Below, piece by piece: positions 31,044-42,125 of a DNA stretch of 64,000 nucleotides. A program made the position numbers and the translations under genes. The stretch spans positions 7,795,132-7,859,131 of the forward strand of contig JAJEKV010000011.1 in the NCBI GenBank assembly GCA_021234155.1, given 5' to 3'. This DNA is from Isoetes taiwanensis. Taxonomy: Eukaryota > Streptophyta > Lycopodiopsida > Isoetales > Isoetaceae. The notes under the pieces were generated by a model, which was not told the origin of the DNA, made no database searches, and worked only from the letters and a program-made list of their open reading frames with translations. The number at the start of each line of letters is the position of its first letter. Positions within the stretch are counted from its first letter, which is position 1.

Positions 31044-31056
31044 AAGGTGGGGAGAA
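31044..31056 (+). promoter_or_regulatory. Polypurine tract
   Basis: AAGGTGGGGAGAA directly abuts the TG start of the 3' LTR, as required for plus-strand priming. An almost identical copy, AAGGTGGGGAGA, lies 40 bases upstream at 31004-31015. Confidence 0.88.
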
Positions 31057-32738
31057 TGTGATGTTCCAAAGACGCGATATCGCCCCGGGGCGTACAACCG
31101 CATTGCCTGCGTCCGCAGCATTACCGCCACTCCGGTGGCGTGCCAAAAGCGTATAGCAGTGGTGAGTAGCCCTAGGGGGCAACTTGCCAGAAATATGTGC
31201 AACTATTAATGTGCACATTTTCAAATGTACACATTAATGTGGGCACACATTTCCAAGTGGACACTTCATGCCAAGTGGGCCACACCCATAGGTGCAATTA
31301 ATGTGCACATTTTCCAATGTACACATTAATGTGGGCACACATTTCCATGTGTGCACATTTGGCCACCTAGCCCTTAAAGGCAAGTGGGCCCATTTCCAAT
31401 TATCCCACATGCCAAAAGGGGATAATTGGAAACCCTAACCAACCCCCTTGTCTATATAGGGTGGGAAACCCTAACTTGCCCAATTTTCGATTTTAGGGCT
31501 TTAGAACTCTGTTTTGGCTGCCTCAACAGCCAAAACCGCCTCCCAGACTCTGCCTGGGAGAATTGCATCCTTAGTTTTCATTGATTCGAGCGTCTTGGCA
31601 GGATGGTCGAGCTCAGGTCAGGAGGAGCCCCTCAAGGATCAGGTATTTGGCCAATTAGATAGTCTAAACTCTAATTTAGTCATTGTATCAGTAGGTTTAG
31701 CCTATTAGATTGCCCATAGCACCCTCTAGATCTCTAGATAGCGATTCTAACCAAAGAACCTAACTCTATGTTGTAGATTAGATCTAGTTCTTTAGTTCTC
31801 TGTGAAGTATATGGGTGATGTATCTCTATGAACTCCTTGTATTGGGAAGGGGGGTAGAGACCTAAAGCTTTGTAGTTGATGCTCCTAGAGTAGCCTCTCT
31901 AGCACACTGTAGATTCGGCCTGTGCACAAGAGCCACACCGGGATGTGGGTGAAGGGCCGGTGGCCGAGAAGGAGGTTCATGTGGGACTCTTGAGCGGTTC
32001 CTACGGTGTGTAAGGCCTCACAGGGAACCATTGTGACTAGGTCCAATGGCTTGCCACTAGCGTCTTGGCGGGCAAGGCATGGGCTCACACCCGTGAAGTG
32101 GTGTTCACTTTCCGGTGGGTTCGGTCGAATCACGAGGCGGTGGCCCTCTAGTCACCTTGAGTCGGCATGAAGATCTCTCGGAGGGAGTGATCCCTACCTG
32201 CCCCATCGGAACTGGGAAGATGAGCCCAGGAGTAGCCCTTTTGGCTATGCATCCCGCTGGACTCTGGCCGGGTCCCGACACTTTTTCGAACCACTACGCA
32301 AAGTGTGCATGGGGAGGGGCGGATGGAGTGGACAACCCTAAGCCATGTTCATATGCCAGCCAAATCCATTGCCATGAATTTCGTTTTGCAATGAACTCAC
32401 GGAGACCCAAGCCGTCGAGTCATCCCTTTGAGTCCCGAGCCTTGGGTAGGATTCCCTATGTGATGTGCTGATCTTTGTCTATGCAGATATGAGGAGGACC
32501 ATCCTTCGTGATGGTCATATGATGTTGATGTATGTGCTACTGACATGTATGTTTACGCTTCCGCAGCTAGGTAGGCCCTGAGGGAGACGGGGTGCAATGA
32601 CCCTTCCACTCTTCCCACTGGAACCCGTCACGGTTGCAGTGTCATGTGGAGGGCCCTGTATTAGCATGGAGCTGGTATGGGGGATGAACTCCTGTTTGTA
32701 TACGGTGAGTGCACCGTATATGAGTAGGGGACGTCACA
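31057..32738 (+). mobile_element. 3' LTR, 1682 bp
   Basis: Starts TGTGATGT (one change from the 5' LTR) and ends ACGTCACA. TATATA is at 31453-31458, the U3 duplication is at about 31200-31350, and the leader hairpins are at 31511-31560. It differs from the 5' LTR mostly by small indels, concentrated in 31060-31170 and 31900-32430. Confidence 0.93.
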
Positions 32739-32743
32739 GGTCT
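32739..32743. repeat. Target-site duplication, right copy (GGTCT)
   Basis: Matches 19394-19398 and confirms the element as one insertion of about 13.3 kb. Confidence 0.9.
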
Positions 32744-34870
32744 TATTTCACAACAAAAGCATGGATTCAATAGGATTGGAGGGCTGGCTACTTGGCTGGC
32801 TCTCGCAGTTCTTGAGGCACAGAATAGAACAAGTATGAATAGACAAACTCGTTTGCCCTCTTTCATATTTTCTTCTTCTGTTCAAAGGGGGTTAACTACT
32901 CAATGTGCAAATCTGCTGATAGGAAACGAGGATCTGATATTCCGATTATAGTATTGGCCATTCCCTGCCTCAGCTTCAGCTTTTCAGAAAACAGTGGTTT
33001 GAAAATGGGGTTTGCCTTAATATTGATTGTAATGAAGGATATCTCTATTTTCTTGGCACAAAAATTTGGGTTTAAGAGCATGTTGGGCGTTAACATAGAC
33101 TCTGCTTTAAATGCTAAAGCATGTCACAACTTACAGGAATCTGTATAGTCTTTGAGAAGACTATACACATGGCAATGCAGAAAAATTTTCAGAAATTGAA
33201 TTAAGCTTTAGGTTAGCTTCTGGAACAGGGTTTCTGGAATATGCTAGGCAGATTGCTCGCATTGCTTATGCCGATGTCCAATAGCTGAAGCAATGGCCAT
33301 ATGGCATTAAAAAATTTTATGGCATTAAAATTTACTCTATGTGATTGAAATTTATTGTATGTGTTCAGCATAAAAAAAGTTTCTTTCCATTTTGCTAAAC
33401 TGTAATCGATCTAATATTCTGTTAAATTGTAATCTACTTAATGTTTTGTGTAATAAGCCTAAAAACAACTATATAATGGAAAACAAGAGCTATTAGCATG
33501 TGTTATTATCTAAAAGCATTTTTTGTTTGTGAAAAACCACGCTAAAAAATTACCCATTGTTTCTAGCATTTTCGGAATAATATTACGCATGGACTCTAGG
33601 TGTTGTTTTTTTGCAAAAAGAACGGGAAAAAACTACGCATAGAGCAAATTTTGGGGTTATAGTGAAACCACAAGGAAAAAACATGTAAATACCATTTCAA
33701 CAAAAAGTAGTAGTGGTTCTTGTAAATACTACGCAAGGAAAAAACATTTAAATACAAATGCTTTCATCTCCAAAAGTAGTAGCAGTTTAAGAACCCTACA
33801 ATGTTACGAAACCATGCAAAAGACCACTACACTTTAAGTAGTTGTTTTAGTCTAAACTTAACTGCTTGGATGTGAAAAGCATTTATGGTTAAGTAGTCTT
33901 AAGCACTAGGGATATATGTTGAGCACGCAATGCATTTAATCATAAACACTATACGTACATGTTAAGAAACTATGCAATCATTGTACAGAGATGTACATGG
34001 ATAATTAATAAGATTGCTATGGTTTTCATTCATAAACTAAAAGTGCTTCGGATCATAGAAATGTAGTGATTTGTCATCTTCACCATTGCGTGTATGATTG
34101 AAAAAACTATTAGATATTTAGTGGAAAGATTGCAAGTCTTTATATGCAAAAACTTAAGAAGCTTAAGAATAGAAACGTTAGTGGTTTATCAGCCTTAACG
34201 AGTAGATCTTGAGTGTAAAGATAGGCATGTTTTCCATGCAATAGTTGGAACGCTTTAGACTAAAAACCATTAGTGGATTACCAATCTTAATAAGTACTAC
34301 AATACATAAGAAGCCATCCACAATCCTTAATAAGTTTAATCTAGTAATTTGAAATGCTTTAGACTATATAGCAATACTTGTTTATAAATGATAACCATGA
34401 ATCTAGTGTACTACAAAACCATGCATTTCTACAACTAACAATTAGATCTAAGTTTGATAAACATAGTAGTGTTTTAATACAATAACCTAAACACTTCAAC
34501 TAATTAAATAATGGTGATGTACTGCATATAACACGTCGCGAGTGTGCATTTACCACAATAACTAACCACATCATAAAATCATATAAATAGAGCCGCGACA
34601 TCAAACCACATCCACAACCACCATATTATACCACATTGGGAAACCCTACCTCTAAAACATTATAATATACCACATCCATTTACCAACATAAAATACCACT
34701 TTGACAAACACTAGGAAGGAGCCGTTAGCAATTTCAATGCCATAATACCACCCTAGTGAACCTTACAAGAAAACCAAGTACTTTAGCCTCATATAGTTTT
34801 TAATGAAATTAACCCACAAAGACCCATTGGTTTTGTGGAATGGTTTTCTAGTCATAACCATGGGAAAAAC
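32744..34870. other. AT-rich intergenic DNA, no gene seen
   Basis: Short open frames only. The segment is rich in A and T with repeated 'TAGTAGT', 'AAACCATGCA' and 'ACCACA' words, but I find no tandem array, splice-linked exons or transposon domain. Confidence 0.55.
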
Positions 34871-34889
34871 CATGTAGTTTTTTTTATTT

Positions 34890-35640
34890 TGGATGCCTTG
34901 TGAGACTGGACGAATATGTCTACGTGTTTATCCTGAAATTGTATTTTTAACTTCCCTTTATCCTTCTCTACTCCCTGTTGTCTGTCATTTGAAACTTGCT
35001 CATTTCCTGTAAGTGTTAACTGTATGGGTCTATGACTCTCCCTTTTCCCGATCGGTCACTCTAGGAGCGTAAATCCCGAGACTTTCTCCGCTGCTGTATC
35101 ATTCAGTATTACATAATCTACTATACTTTTCCCGTGTACGTTCTGGCTCATGAAATTCCCTGACCCTTCCCACCTCCGTACTCCATTAGCTATAATGACC
35201 CCCGTAGCTGTACATACTTCGAGCAGTAGCTCCCCTTTAGCATTGACTTCTGCCCTGTCCTCTGTATGTCTCTCCCACTCCTGTGATCTTGCTGTGTGGA
35301 TCCATTGTCCAGTTGTTTCCTCTATGCTTGAGTTTAGTGCTTGTTCCGTCACCGTTGCGGCATTGGATAAGCCTATTAATATCATTGGCCCCTGTTCCTT
35401 CCATTTCATCATAGTCTCCCCCATTTCTAGTAATTCTAGCTTATCACTGCTCGGTGGGTAATATGCTATTATCAGAATTAAATCCTTTTTGCTTTGTAAT
35501 TGTATACTTAATATCATGTATCTCTTATTGACATCTCAAGTGTAAAATACATGCCTTTGTTTACTACATTTTTTTCTTTGACATAGCGAGGCTAGACTTG
35601 CACTCCCTCTTCCTATCTTAAAATCTTTGTCCTTCCAAAG
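34890..35640 (-). pseudogene. LINE C APE-type endonuclease
   Basis: Upstream pieces near 35630-35530 resemble the LINE B endonuclease. The main frame (35517-35056) reads 'LILIIAYYPPSSDKLELLEMG' and 'GPMILIGLSNAAT', where the expected Asp-Asn-Ala motif is altered. 'VDYVILND' follows, then beyond a stop 'ESHRPIQLTL', the counterpart of the catalytic Ser-Asp-His block with Asp changed to Glu. The substitutions and stop suggest an inactive enzyme. Confidence 0.75.
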
Positions 35641-35916
35641 ACGTGGAATAGTCTGGTACCCCTACTCCTCCGTGCACGTTTTTTATGTTGTGTTCCCATG
35701 TCTCTACCCGGACATATTATGTCCTTTTGTGTGCTCCCTCCGGCCCTCTCGAGTCATCCCAAAGGGTACCCGGTACAATTCGATTACCATATCGTCGTCG
35801 TCTCTTTCCTCGAGATTGCTCCCTCGGGGTCTCCGAGTTTTCTGCTCTGTTTCCCATTCTTCTCGGTCGTCCCCTGGTCTTTGTGGTCGGGGTTAGATCC
35901 ATGTTTCCGACTTGGA

Positions 35917-36872
35917 CTATTCGATCTGCGTCGTCCCCTTTTCCCCCTCTTTCTTCCCTCTGTCTTTGACTTCGTTTGGGACTCTGTTTATTCTTGTCCC
36001 CGGTGCCATGTTTTTTCTGTCCTTGTGCTCCCAGGACCCTCGATTGGGTTGATGTTCTCCTTCCCCATATCCATCGACCTCCCTAATTCCAGTAACCCCG
36101 CCTTCTGTCCTTGACCCGAACCTGTGAGTTCTCGTCCCCTTTTGTGCAGAAACACCTTGCCATTCCTGACCCCTGCCTGTATTCCTACCTGATTCAGTTC
36201 CCTGGCCTTGGCCAACTCCCTGTGTAGCCCTTGGCGTTGCATGACTGTTAGGGCTTCCTGCACCTTGATCCCGTTCCTCAACCTGGACACCATGTGCAGT
36301 ATTCTCTCCTTGGCTGGCAGGTCCCTGAGTGTCAAGTTTATGTGTCTCGGCCTCAGCCCCCCTCCATTGCTTTGGCCGTGCCACGACAATGATGCTCCGA
36401 TGTTCTTTGAAGACCACCTCCATTACTTCTGCAGTCACTCGATATGTGTCCTCGTTAGGTTTCTCTGCTACCCCTATCAGCCTAACATCATGCTTAATTC
36501 TATTCTGTTCCTCATATTCCATGATATGTGGTTTTATTTTATCAAATGATTCCCATGCATCCAAATGTTTCCTTTTTCTAATTCAACCAACCTCTTCAAG
36601 ATTTTGGCTTTCTCCTCCTCAATCTCGTCCATTCTGCGCTGCATATCCTCGCTTGTCTTCTCCACTCCCTCTATCCTCACGTCCATGCTGGAGATGGCTA
36701 TCTTGTTGCGATTGACCGTTTCTGCCAGCGTGTTTAGTGCATCCATGCTGGGTATCCTGGACTCCAACTGCTTGTTCATCTGCGCTAGAAAATCTTTGAG
36801 GTCCTGTTGGCTTGCTGGCGCCCTTGCCGCATCTGCCTTCTTTAGCTGACTGAGGTTGCTGCTTTCCGCCAT
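35917..36872 (-). pseudogene. LINE C ORF1 protein, one frameshift
   Basis: Starts at ATG 36872 ('MAESSNLSQLKKADA'), reads 'DLKDFLAQMNKQLESRIPSM' and a coiled coil ('EDMQRRMDEIEEEKAKILKRL'-type heptads), then shifts frame near 36560 into the RRM-like segment 'IKHDVRLIGVAEKPNEDTYR' and a Gln/Gly/Arg-rich tail. It is collinear with LINE B ORF1 and supports that annotation. Confidence 0.8.
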
Positions 36873-37279
36873 TGCTTTGAGAATGTAGCGTGCCGCTGTA
36901 TTCTTCGTCCGGGTAAACACTACAGGCTCTTCGAGGCGATATTGTCATACTTCCTCTATTAGGCATATATATTGTATCACTAAACGGTCCTTTAATTCAA
37001 AAGGCACCGTTAATCCTAATTTTGAATTTGAATTTTAGGGTAGCCATTCATTAATTATTCTGCCTCTACTACTTATTATTCGTTCTGCCCTGTGGATCTC
37101 TTCGTATTCCATTTCCTCTAATGACTGGCTAGCGATGACCCCCCTTCCTTGCTGACATGAGATCCTGTACCTGCCTTACTGCGTTTATTTATGCTCTAAT
37201 GTATATTCAATCATTTCGGCGGAACCGTGAATCAATTCGAGAGTCGTACACTATGCTCGTATGCACTTGAGTTTATATG

Positions 37280-37530
37280 GTACGGATACCAATTGGTGGG
37301 TCTAGCCCTCGCTATCCTGGTGTACGGCGGAGGCTGAGCCTCTCTATCCCGTAGCTTATTCTGTCCACCTTTTACTCTTATGGTCTTGTGACCTTTGTAG
37401 TTATTTGTGTTCTGGATTTGCAGTGGTCCAGTTTACTAGTTGGTGGATCTAGCCCTCGCTATACTAGTGTGTGGCGGAAGCTGGGCCTCTCTGTCCCGCA
37501 ACTTATTCTATCCACTTATATGATTTACCT
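37280..37530 (-). promoter_or_regulatory. LINE C 5' monomers, period about 147 bp
   Basis: 'TTGGTGG.TCTAGCCCTCGCTA' occurs at 37293 and about 37440. Both copies continue with 'GTGT..GGCGGA.GCTG.GCCTCTCT' and 'TATTCT.TCCAC'. They share the 'GGTGTACGGCGGAG' theme with the LINE B monomers, so the two arrays are related. Confidence 0.65.
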
Positions 37531-37744
37531 TTCCCCTGTAGTTCCAATGTATGTTCCCCTTGCTATTTTGTCATTTTGTCATCTACACCTCGTCCATTTC
37601 CCTTTATCTCTCTGTCCGTATGCCTGTATGACATGGCACCACTTTGTCATCTATTTGCTTACCTGTCACCCTTTGTCATGAGTTCTTCCCGAGTCTACCA
37701 CCTTCGCCACCTTTTGTGTTCAGTGTTGGTTCCCGCTGTGTCAT

Positions 37745-38143
37745 AGTCTATGGCTGTCCGCTGTTTCGTTTTTGCCATATCTAGATCCTTTTGCCGCTTC
37801 GTTCGACTCTTCTTTGTGTCGATATCCTGCGATTCTCCACCTGTTTACTTATCCTTTCACTTATCCTTTTATTTATCCTTTTACTACTGTGTCTGCTCTC
37901 CCAAATATCTGCTTTTGATTAATTCGTACTGCTGTTTACAATACCGCTTCGTGATTCTAGGGGATAGCACTCCACAGTTAACTGCATGTTTGGTTGTCTT
38001 GCCGTATTTATATCCTCTTGCCATTTTCGGTCAGCGTGTCCCTGTTCCTATATCCCGCGATTTCTCATCTGTTTACTGATCTCTTTTACTGCCGTGCCTG
38101 CTATCACATTCCTTGTTGTTGAATGAATCCTGCTGCTGTTTAA
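37745..38143. repeat. Diverged tandem repeat upstream of the LINE C monomers
   Basis: Two copies of a 160-200 bp unit start near 37745 and 37983. They share 'TATCC.GCGATT.CTC..CTGTTTACT', 'CTTTTACT' and 'TGCTGTTTA'. It may be an outer part of the LINE 5' region. Confidence 0.55.
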
Positions 38144-38809
38144 CTACCAATACACAAATCTAGAAGGAACAACTCTTCCATATTCCATACATTTGTCATA
38201 ATATTATAAATAGGATTACCATGCCACCCTCCTAGGTCTATGTGTCCAGGTGGTACGTTTCAAAATATAATTCATGAGTCTCTTCCTTGTATTATCGTAT
38301 ACCATCCGAGGTAAGTTTTGCAGAATCATAACAGAAAAGTATGAAGGTATCCAAAATTCCAGAACCAATTGATTACATTAGGACTAAATCATAATGCTTT
38401 AAACAAGAAGCAAAGCACAACAAAAGCAGACGATCTAAGCTACAGAGAGAAGCTGTTTTACTTGTAACATTCGAAAGTCCATATCTGTATTCAAAATGTT
38501 GATTTTCCCAGGTACATATCTTTGACAGATTCAACCATAATTGAAGTATAGGCTATTCCTGAAACATAGTTCATTTCTTTTCTGTCTGGATTCACTCACA
38601 TCAACTAAAATTTTATATTCAGCCATGGGCTGATACAGATGCATTATCTTGACAGCTGACAGAGATAACCTACGAAGCAGAGGCTAAAAAAGAAGAATGA
38701 TTCAAAAGAGAAAAACAAAACAAAACAGAACATTCTATTCTATCCCCTTCATTCCCCTCCATCTTTGGTCCTTCCTCCCGTTCATCCCTCGTTGCTTCCT
38801 CTCGGATAT
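38144..38809. other. Intergenic DNA, no gene seen
   Basis: AT-rich, no motif recognised. It probably includes 3' flank of the Cys-rich pseudogene. Confidence 0.5.
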
Positions 38810-39240
38810 TTACTTCCTTTGCTTTTTGCCTGTCAAAGGTTCTCCTAACTTTTGGACCTTTTCCAAATTTCTTGCCATGAATGCCTAGCATATATAGTCA
38901 ACTAGATTTTTCTCACAGTAGTATATGCATACCTTGCCGAAATCTCCTATCATAAGATCATATTGGTAGCTGGAGGATTTCTGAATTGCTGCATGTATCT
39001 GGAGCCTGTTAAAACATTGCATTACCCTGTCCATGTCCTGGCGCCGGACTGTATCATTTTTATCCGCTAAAACTCCAAGCATTCCTAGCAGACCGAGGTT
39101 GTAACCTGCGTCCTTCATTGCTTGCGCATGATGAATGCGATCACAAAACAGACAATGGACTCTCCCGCAGCTTATGCATGACGATAAACCTCGGCCTAAG
39201 CACAGACAATCCTGTTCGCATAAGCACCACGGATTAAGAT
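38810..39240 (-). pseudogene. Paralogue of the Cys-rich protein at 16.7 kb, one in-frame stop
   Basis: Reading from 39240, 'DLNPWCLCEQDCLCL', 'CISCGRVHCLFCDRIHHAQ', 'MKDAGYNLGLLGMLGVLADK' and 'GKVCIYYCEKNLVDYIC' align block for block with the 16.7-kb gene. A TAG follows 'DYIC', then the same frame resumes with 'AFMARNLEKVQKLGEPLTGK' to a TAA at 38810. Upstream of 'DLNPWC' the frame meets a stop, so the N-terminal part is missing or lies in an upstream exon. The single internal stop and lost N-terminus suggest a recent pseudogene. Confidence 0.72.
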
Positions 39241-39310
39241 CTTAAAAATGATGTTGTCCTCAAGTCTACACGAATTACGGGTTACACCGTGGCAACACAT
39301 CACATATTAC

Positions 39311-39362
<52 letters not shown>
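39311..39362. repeat. (GAAA)n microsatellite
   Basis: About 13 perfect GAAA units. Confidence 0.97.
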
Positions 39363-39494
39363 ATAATATTTATTGTCCACTGAGACCAATCGGCCTATGG
39401 GACCCAGAAGGAGCGCAACAAACTTATTACTGTCCGGGTTAAAAAAAACCCCCACCCCGAAGGGTTTTCGAGGGAATGGCAGTAATAAGAATGC

Positions 39495-39611
39495 TGTCAA
39501 ACTGTACAAGTATACATCATCATGACATAAATGTATATATACATGTCAAGTGTGTCAAACTGTACAAGTATACATCATCATGAAATAAATGTATATATAC
39601 ATGTCAAGTGT
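39495..39611. repeat. Tandem duplication, period 58 bp
   Basis: 'TGTCAAACTGTACAAGTATA' starts at 39495 and 39553. Both copies run through 'CATCATCATGA.ATAAATGTA' and 'TATATACATGTCAAGTG'. Confidence 0.9.
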
Positions 39612-39648
39612 GTGCCCGAGGACATAGCTGATCTCACATGTCCATAAC

Positions 39649-39935
39649 CTCCTGAAGGTATGATCCCAGCACCCGTACGGAAGTCGTGCTCAATGTCACA
39701 TGTAGCGGCTGGCCAGGCCTGACCAACTCAGCATAGCGCGTCCGAATTTGATCATATGCTGGGCAACTTTGAAGGGTATGAGATTCATCCTCAATGACTC
39801 CCATCTGACAGCATTGACAGAGCCTGTCCTGGCGTGGCTCACCAATCTATCTGCCCGTCTCAATTCGAAGATGGTGTGCTCTTGTGCGAATGGAGGCAAT
39901 GAGTCTGCGCCCTTTCATGGGCACGTAGGTACGCA
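39649..39935 (-). pseudogene. LINE C-terminal zinc-domain fragment
   Basis: On the minus strand the frame gives 'RRLIASIRTRAHHLRIETGR', an in-frame stop, then 'GEPRQDRLCQCCQMGVIEDE', 'SHTLQSCPAYDQIRTRYAEL' and 'RVLGSYLQEVMDM' before a stop. This is the C-x2-C...H-x4-C domain that ends plant LINE polyproteins, from a different family than LINE B. No reverse transcriptase lies upstream, so it is a short 3' fragment, the usual product of 5' truncation. Confidence 0.72.
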
Positions 39936-40574
39936 GGTAGCATTGTGGGCCTCGTTCCAATTAAGGAAGGCAACACATGACCGAAGGGTACGGGATAATT
40001 TGAGAATTCAAACAACTTGGAAGGAGTTAGCAAAATGCTTAACAAATTGCTAAAAGGTGGTAAAACATTCAATGCAGAGCTGAGATGAAATCTGACGTTG
40101 TGATGCATGAGAAGCTCAAAAGATATTAGAATAAATCCAATATGGATCGTAGATATGAGTCCGTAGAATTAGGGGAATGCAATAATTCCCAAACCATTTA
40201 GAAGAAGTCGATGGTGAGATTATAAGTTGCACAGAGATAATCATCTTCAAGGTGATCAAAGTTGAAAATGATGTGTAATGTGCAATTCATAGAAGTGAGA
40301 GGATTCATGAACATTAGCACGTGTTCATGAAAATAGTTTAATACGTAATTGCAATCTCACAGTGAGAATTATAAAGCTTGAAACATATGAAGCTAATGGT
40401 GGCAAGGCATACATAGATATAAGAATGTGTGAGCTATCTTATATTATAATGTTATACCATATTGGATTGGATCAAGCCCTAATTTGAATGGCTGAGATTA
40501 TATGATTGCATCCGAATGGCAAGATTTATCGCGCGACTTCCCACCACCGTGATTGGTTATGCTTTGATCTCTTA
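39936..40574. other. Intergenic DNA, no gene seen
   Basis: AT-rich sequence with no recognised motif. Confidence 0.5.
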
Positions 40575-41210
40575 AGGGGAAAGGGAAAAGGAAAAACGAG
40601 GAGGAAGGGAGGAATGTGAAGGGCAAAAAGACTTGAAAAAAAGGGCAAAAGAGAAAGGGGAAAAGGGAAGGGAAAAAGGGCATGAAAACAAAGGGGGATA
40701 GGGAAAAGGTGAATAAAGAAAAAAAAAAGGGAAATGTATAATGGAAAAAGAGAAAGGGAAAAGAAAAAGGCATGGAAAAAGAGAACACTAAAAAGGCACC
40801 GGTAAAAGAGGAAGAGGGAAGGGAAAGGAGGAAAAGAGAAGGAAAAAGGGGAATAGGAAAAGAGTTGAGAGAAGAGAAGGAGAAAAGAGAATTGAAAAAG
40901 AGCATGGGAAAAGGGGAAGGGAAAAGGCGCATGGAAAAAAGGAGAAGAGGGAAGGGGTGAGGAAAGGGAAAAAGGGAAGGAAAAAATGGCATAGGAAAAA
41001 GAAAAGGGAAAGAAAATGAAAAAGGGAGAGGGGAAAGAGAAGGAAAATAATGGCATTAGGAAAGGGGAAGGGGGAAAGGAGGAAAAGGGAAAGGAAAAAT
41101 GGGAATAGGAAAAGGGTGAGAAAGGGATGCAAAAAAAGGTATGGGAAAAAAGAAAGGGAAAAGAAAAAGAAAAAGAAAAAGAAAAAGAAAAAGAAAAAGA
41201 AAAAGGGGCC
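40575..41210. repeat. Purine-rich low-complexity block
   Basis: About 630 bases made almost only of A and G on the plus strand, in irregular words such as 'GGGAAAAGGG' and 'GGAAAAAGGG'. It ends in a regular (GAAAAA)n run at 41160-41206. Such homopurine tracts can form triplex DNA. The long Phe/Ser/Pro-rich frames on the opposite strand are composition artefacts. Confidence 0.95.
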
Positions 41211-41489
41211 ACCCAATATTAAAATCCCATGTAAGACACTCCCTTGACACTATGAGGTGAAGCAACAAGGAATGAAAAGCCTTTTATTATAGTAATCCTG
41301 TGGAGTTCCTGTGGTGCTATTATTGGAATTTGACTTCCATCATCTGCTCTAATATGTAGCAAAATAACAGGGGGTTCCAGGGGGATTTTATATCGATGTA
41401 AAAAATAACAATTCCTGAAACCATAGTCCATATATCCCTAAAACAATTGAATGGGTTGTTATAAAAAAAAAATATAGATTCAAGATAAA

Positions 41490-41700
41490 AAATAATCACA
41501 TTAGCTCACTATGTATATTGGTTAAAGTAGTCTTATTAGGATATTGAGTTATTTTGGTAGAGGTTCGAGCCCCCGTATTTCATATTCTAAAATCTTAGGC
41601 AAAGCCGTATAGAGGTTCAATATACTCTCAAAACCTTAGGCGAAATCGTATTTCATATTTCAAAATCATAGGCGCCTCCAATCATAAATGAAGAGGTGCT
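41490..41700 (+). mobile_element. tRNA-derived SINE-like segment
   Basis: An A-box-like 'TAGCTCACTATGTATATTGG' (41502-41521) and a perfect B box 'GGTTCGAGCCC' (41562-41572) have tRNA-like spacing. Downstream there is an internal repeat ('ATTTCATATT.TAAAATC.TAGGC' twice, 41577-41670). The limits and tail are uncertain. Confidence 0.45.
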
Positions 41701-42125
41701 CACAGACCCCAACATGCAATCTGGGTCGTAGGATCGACGAATCCGACGACTGTGGTAGTCCAGGGTGCAGGAATACTATGAACATGCTCAAAAGCCTCTA
41801 CTAAAGTTTTCATCCAATTTGGTGACGACCATTTAATATATAGTTCTTTTAGTTTCCAATTTATACAAGTAGCAAACTCGATAGTAGCTTGTTGCGCAGT
41901 TGCAAATCTAACACGAAAAGAATCTGCTATATCTAGCAATGTGTCACCGATAGCTAGCCTACTCAAAGCTATCATAATTTTGGTTTCAACTGGTATAGCT
42001 ACCCTGAACTTGGTATCCTGTCTAACCATTAGCGGCCCTACTCATGGCACAAGTAAGGGAAGGTTGCTTTAGAGATTTGCAACCTCTTTTGGGAATCTAA
42101 ATCAGTAGAGGTCTGCCGTAGCACC
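41700..42125 (-). pseudogene. PIF/Harbinger transposase (HARBI1-like nuclease) fragment
   Basis: The main frame (42029-41700) reads 'VRQDTKFRVAIPVETKIMIA', 'LSRLAIGDTLLDIADSFRVR', 'FATAQQATIEFATCINWKL', 'IKWSSPNWMK' and 'VVGFVDPT'. These match the N-terminal half of plant HARBI1-like nucleases, the last being the first catalytic Asp (family 'G.IDGTH'). Upstream 'LQISKATFPYLC' lies in another frame. The catalytic domain is cut off at about 41700 with a stop, so no active transposase remains. Confidence 0.8.

Larger units (their letters stand above)
34870..38143 (-). mobile_element. LINE copy C: 5' half of a non-LTR retrotransposon
   Basis: Contains the 5' region, ORF1 and endonuclease, but stops near 34.87 kb before any reverse transcriptase. 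It is a 3'-truncated or rearranged copy, the opposite of normal LINE 5' truncation. ORF1 and endonuclease are clear homologues of LINE B. The right limit is set by repeated upstream sequence and is approximate. Confidence 0.78.

Noticed and set aside
39311-39362. Short regular repeats as a CRISPR array
   Set aside because: A GAAA microsatellite without spacers, in a plant genome.
40526-41212. A 228-codon minus-strand frame made of Phe, Ser, Pro and Leu
   Set aside because: It is the translation of a homopurine tract; composition alone explains it.
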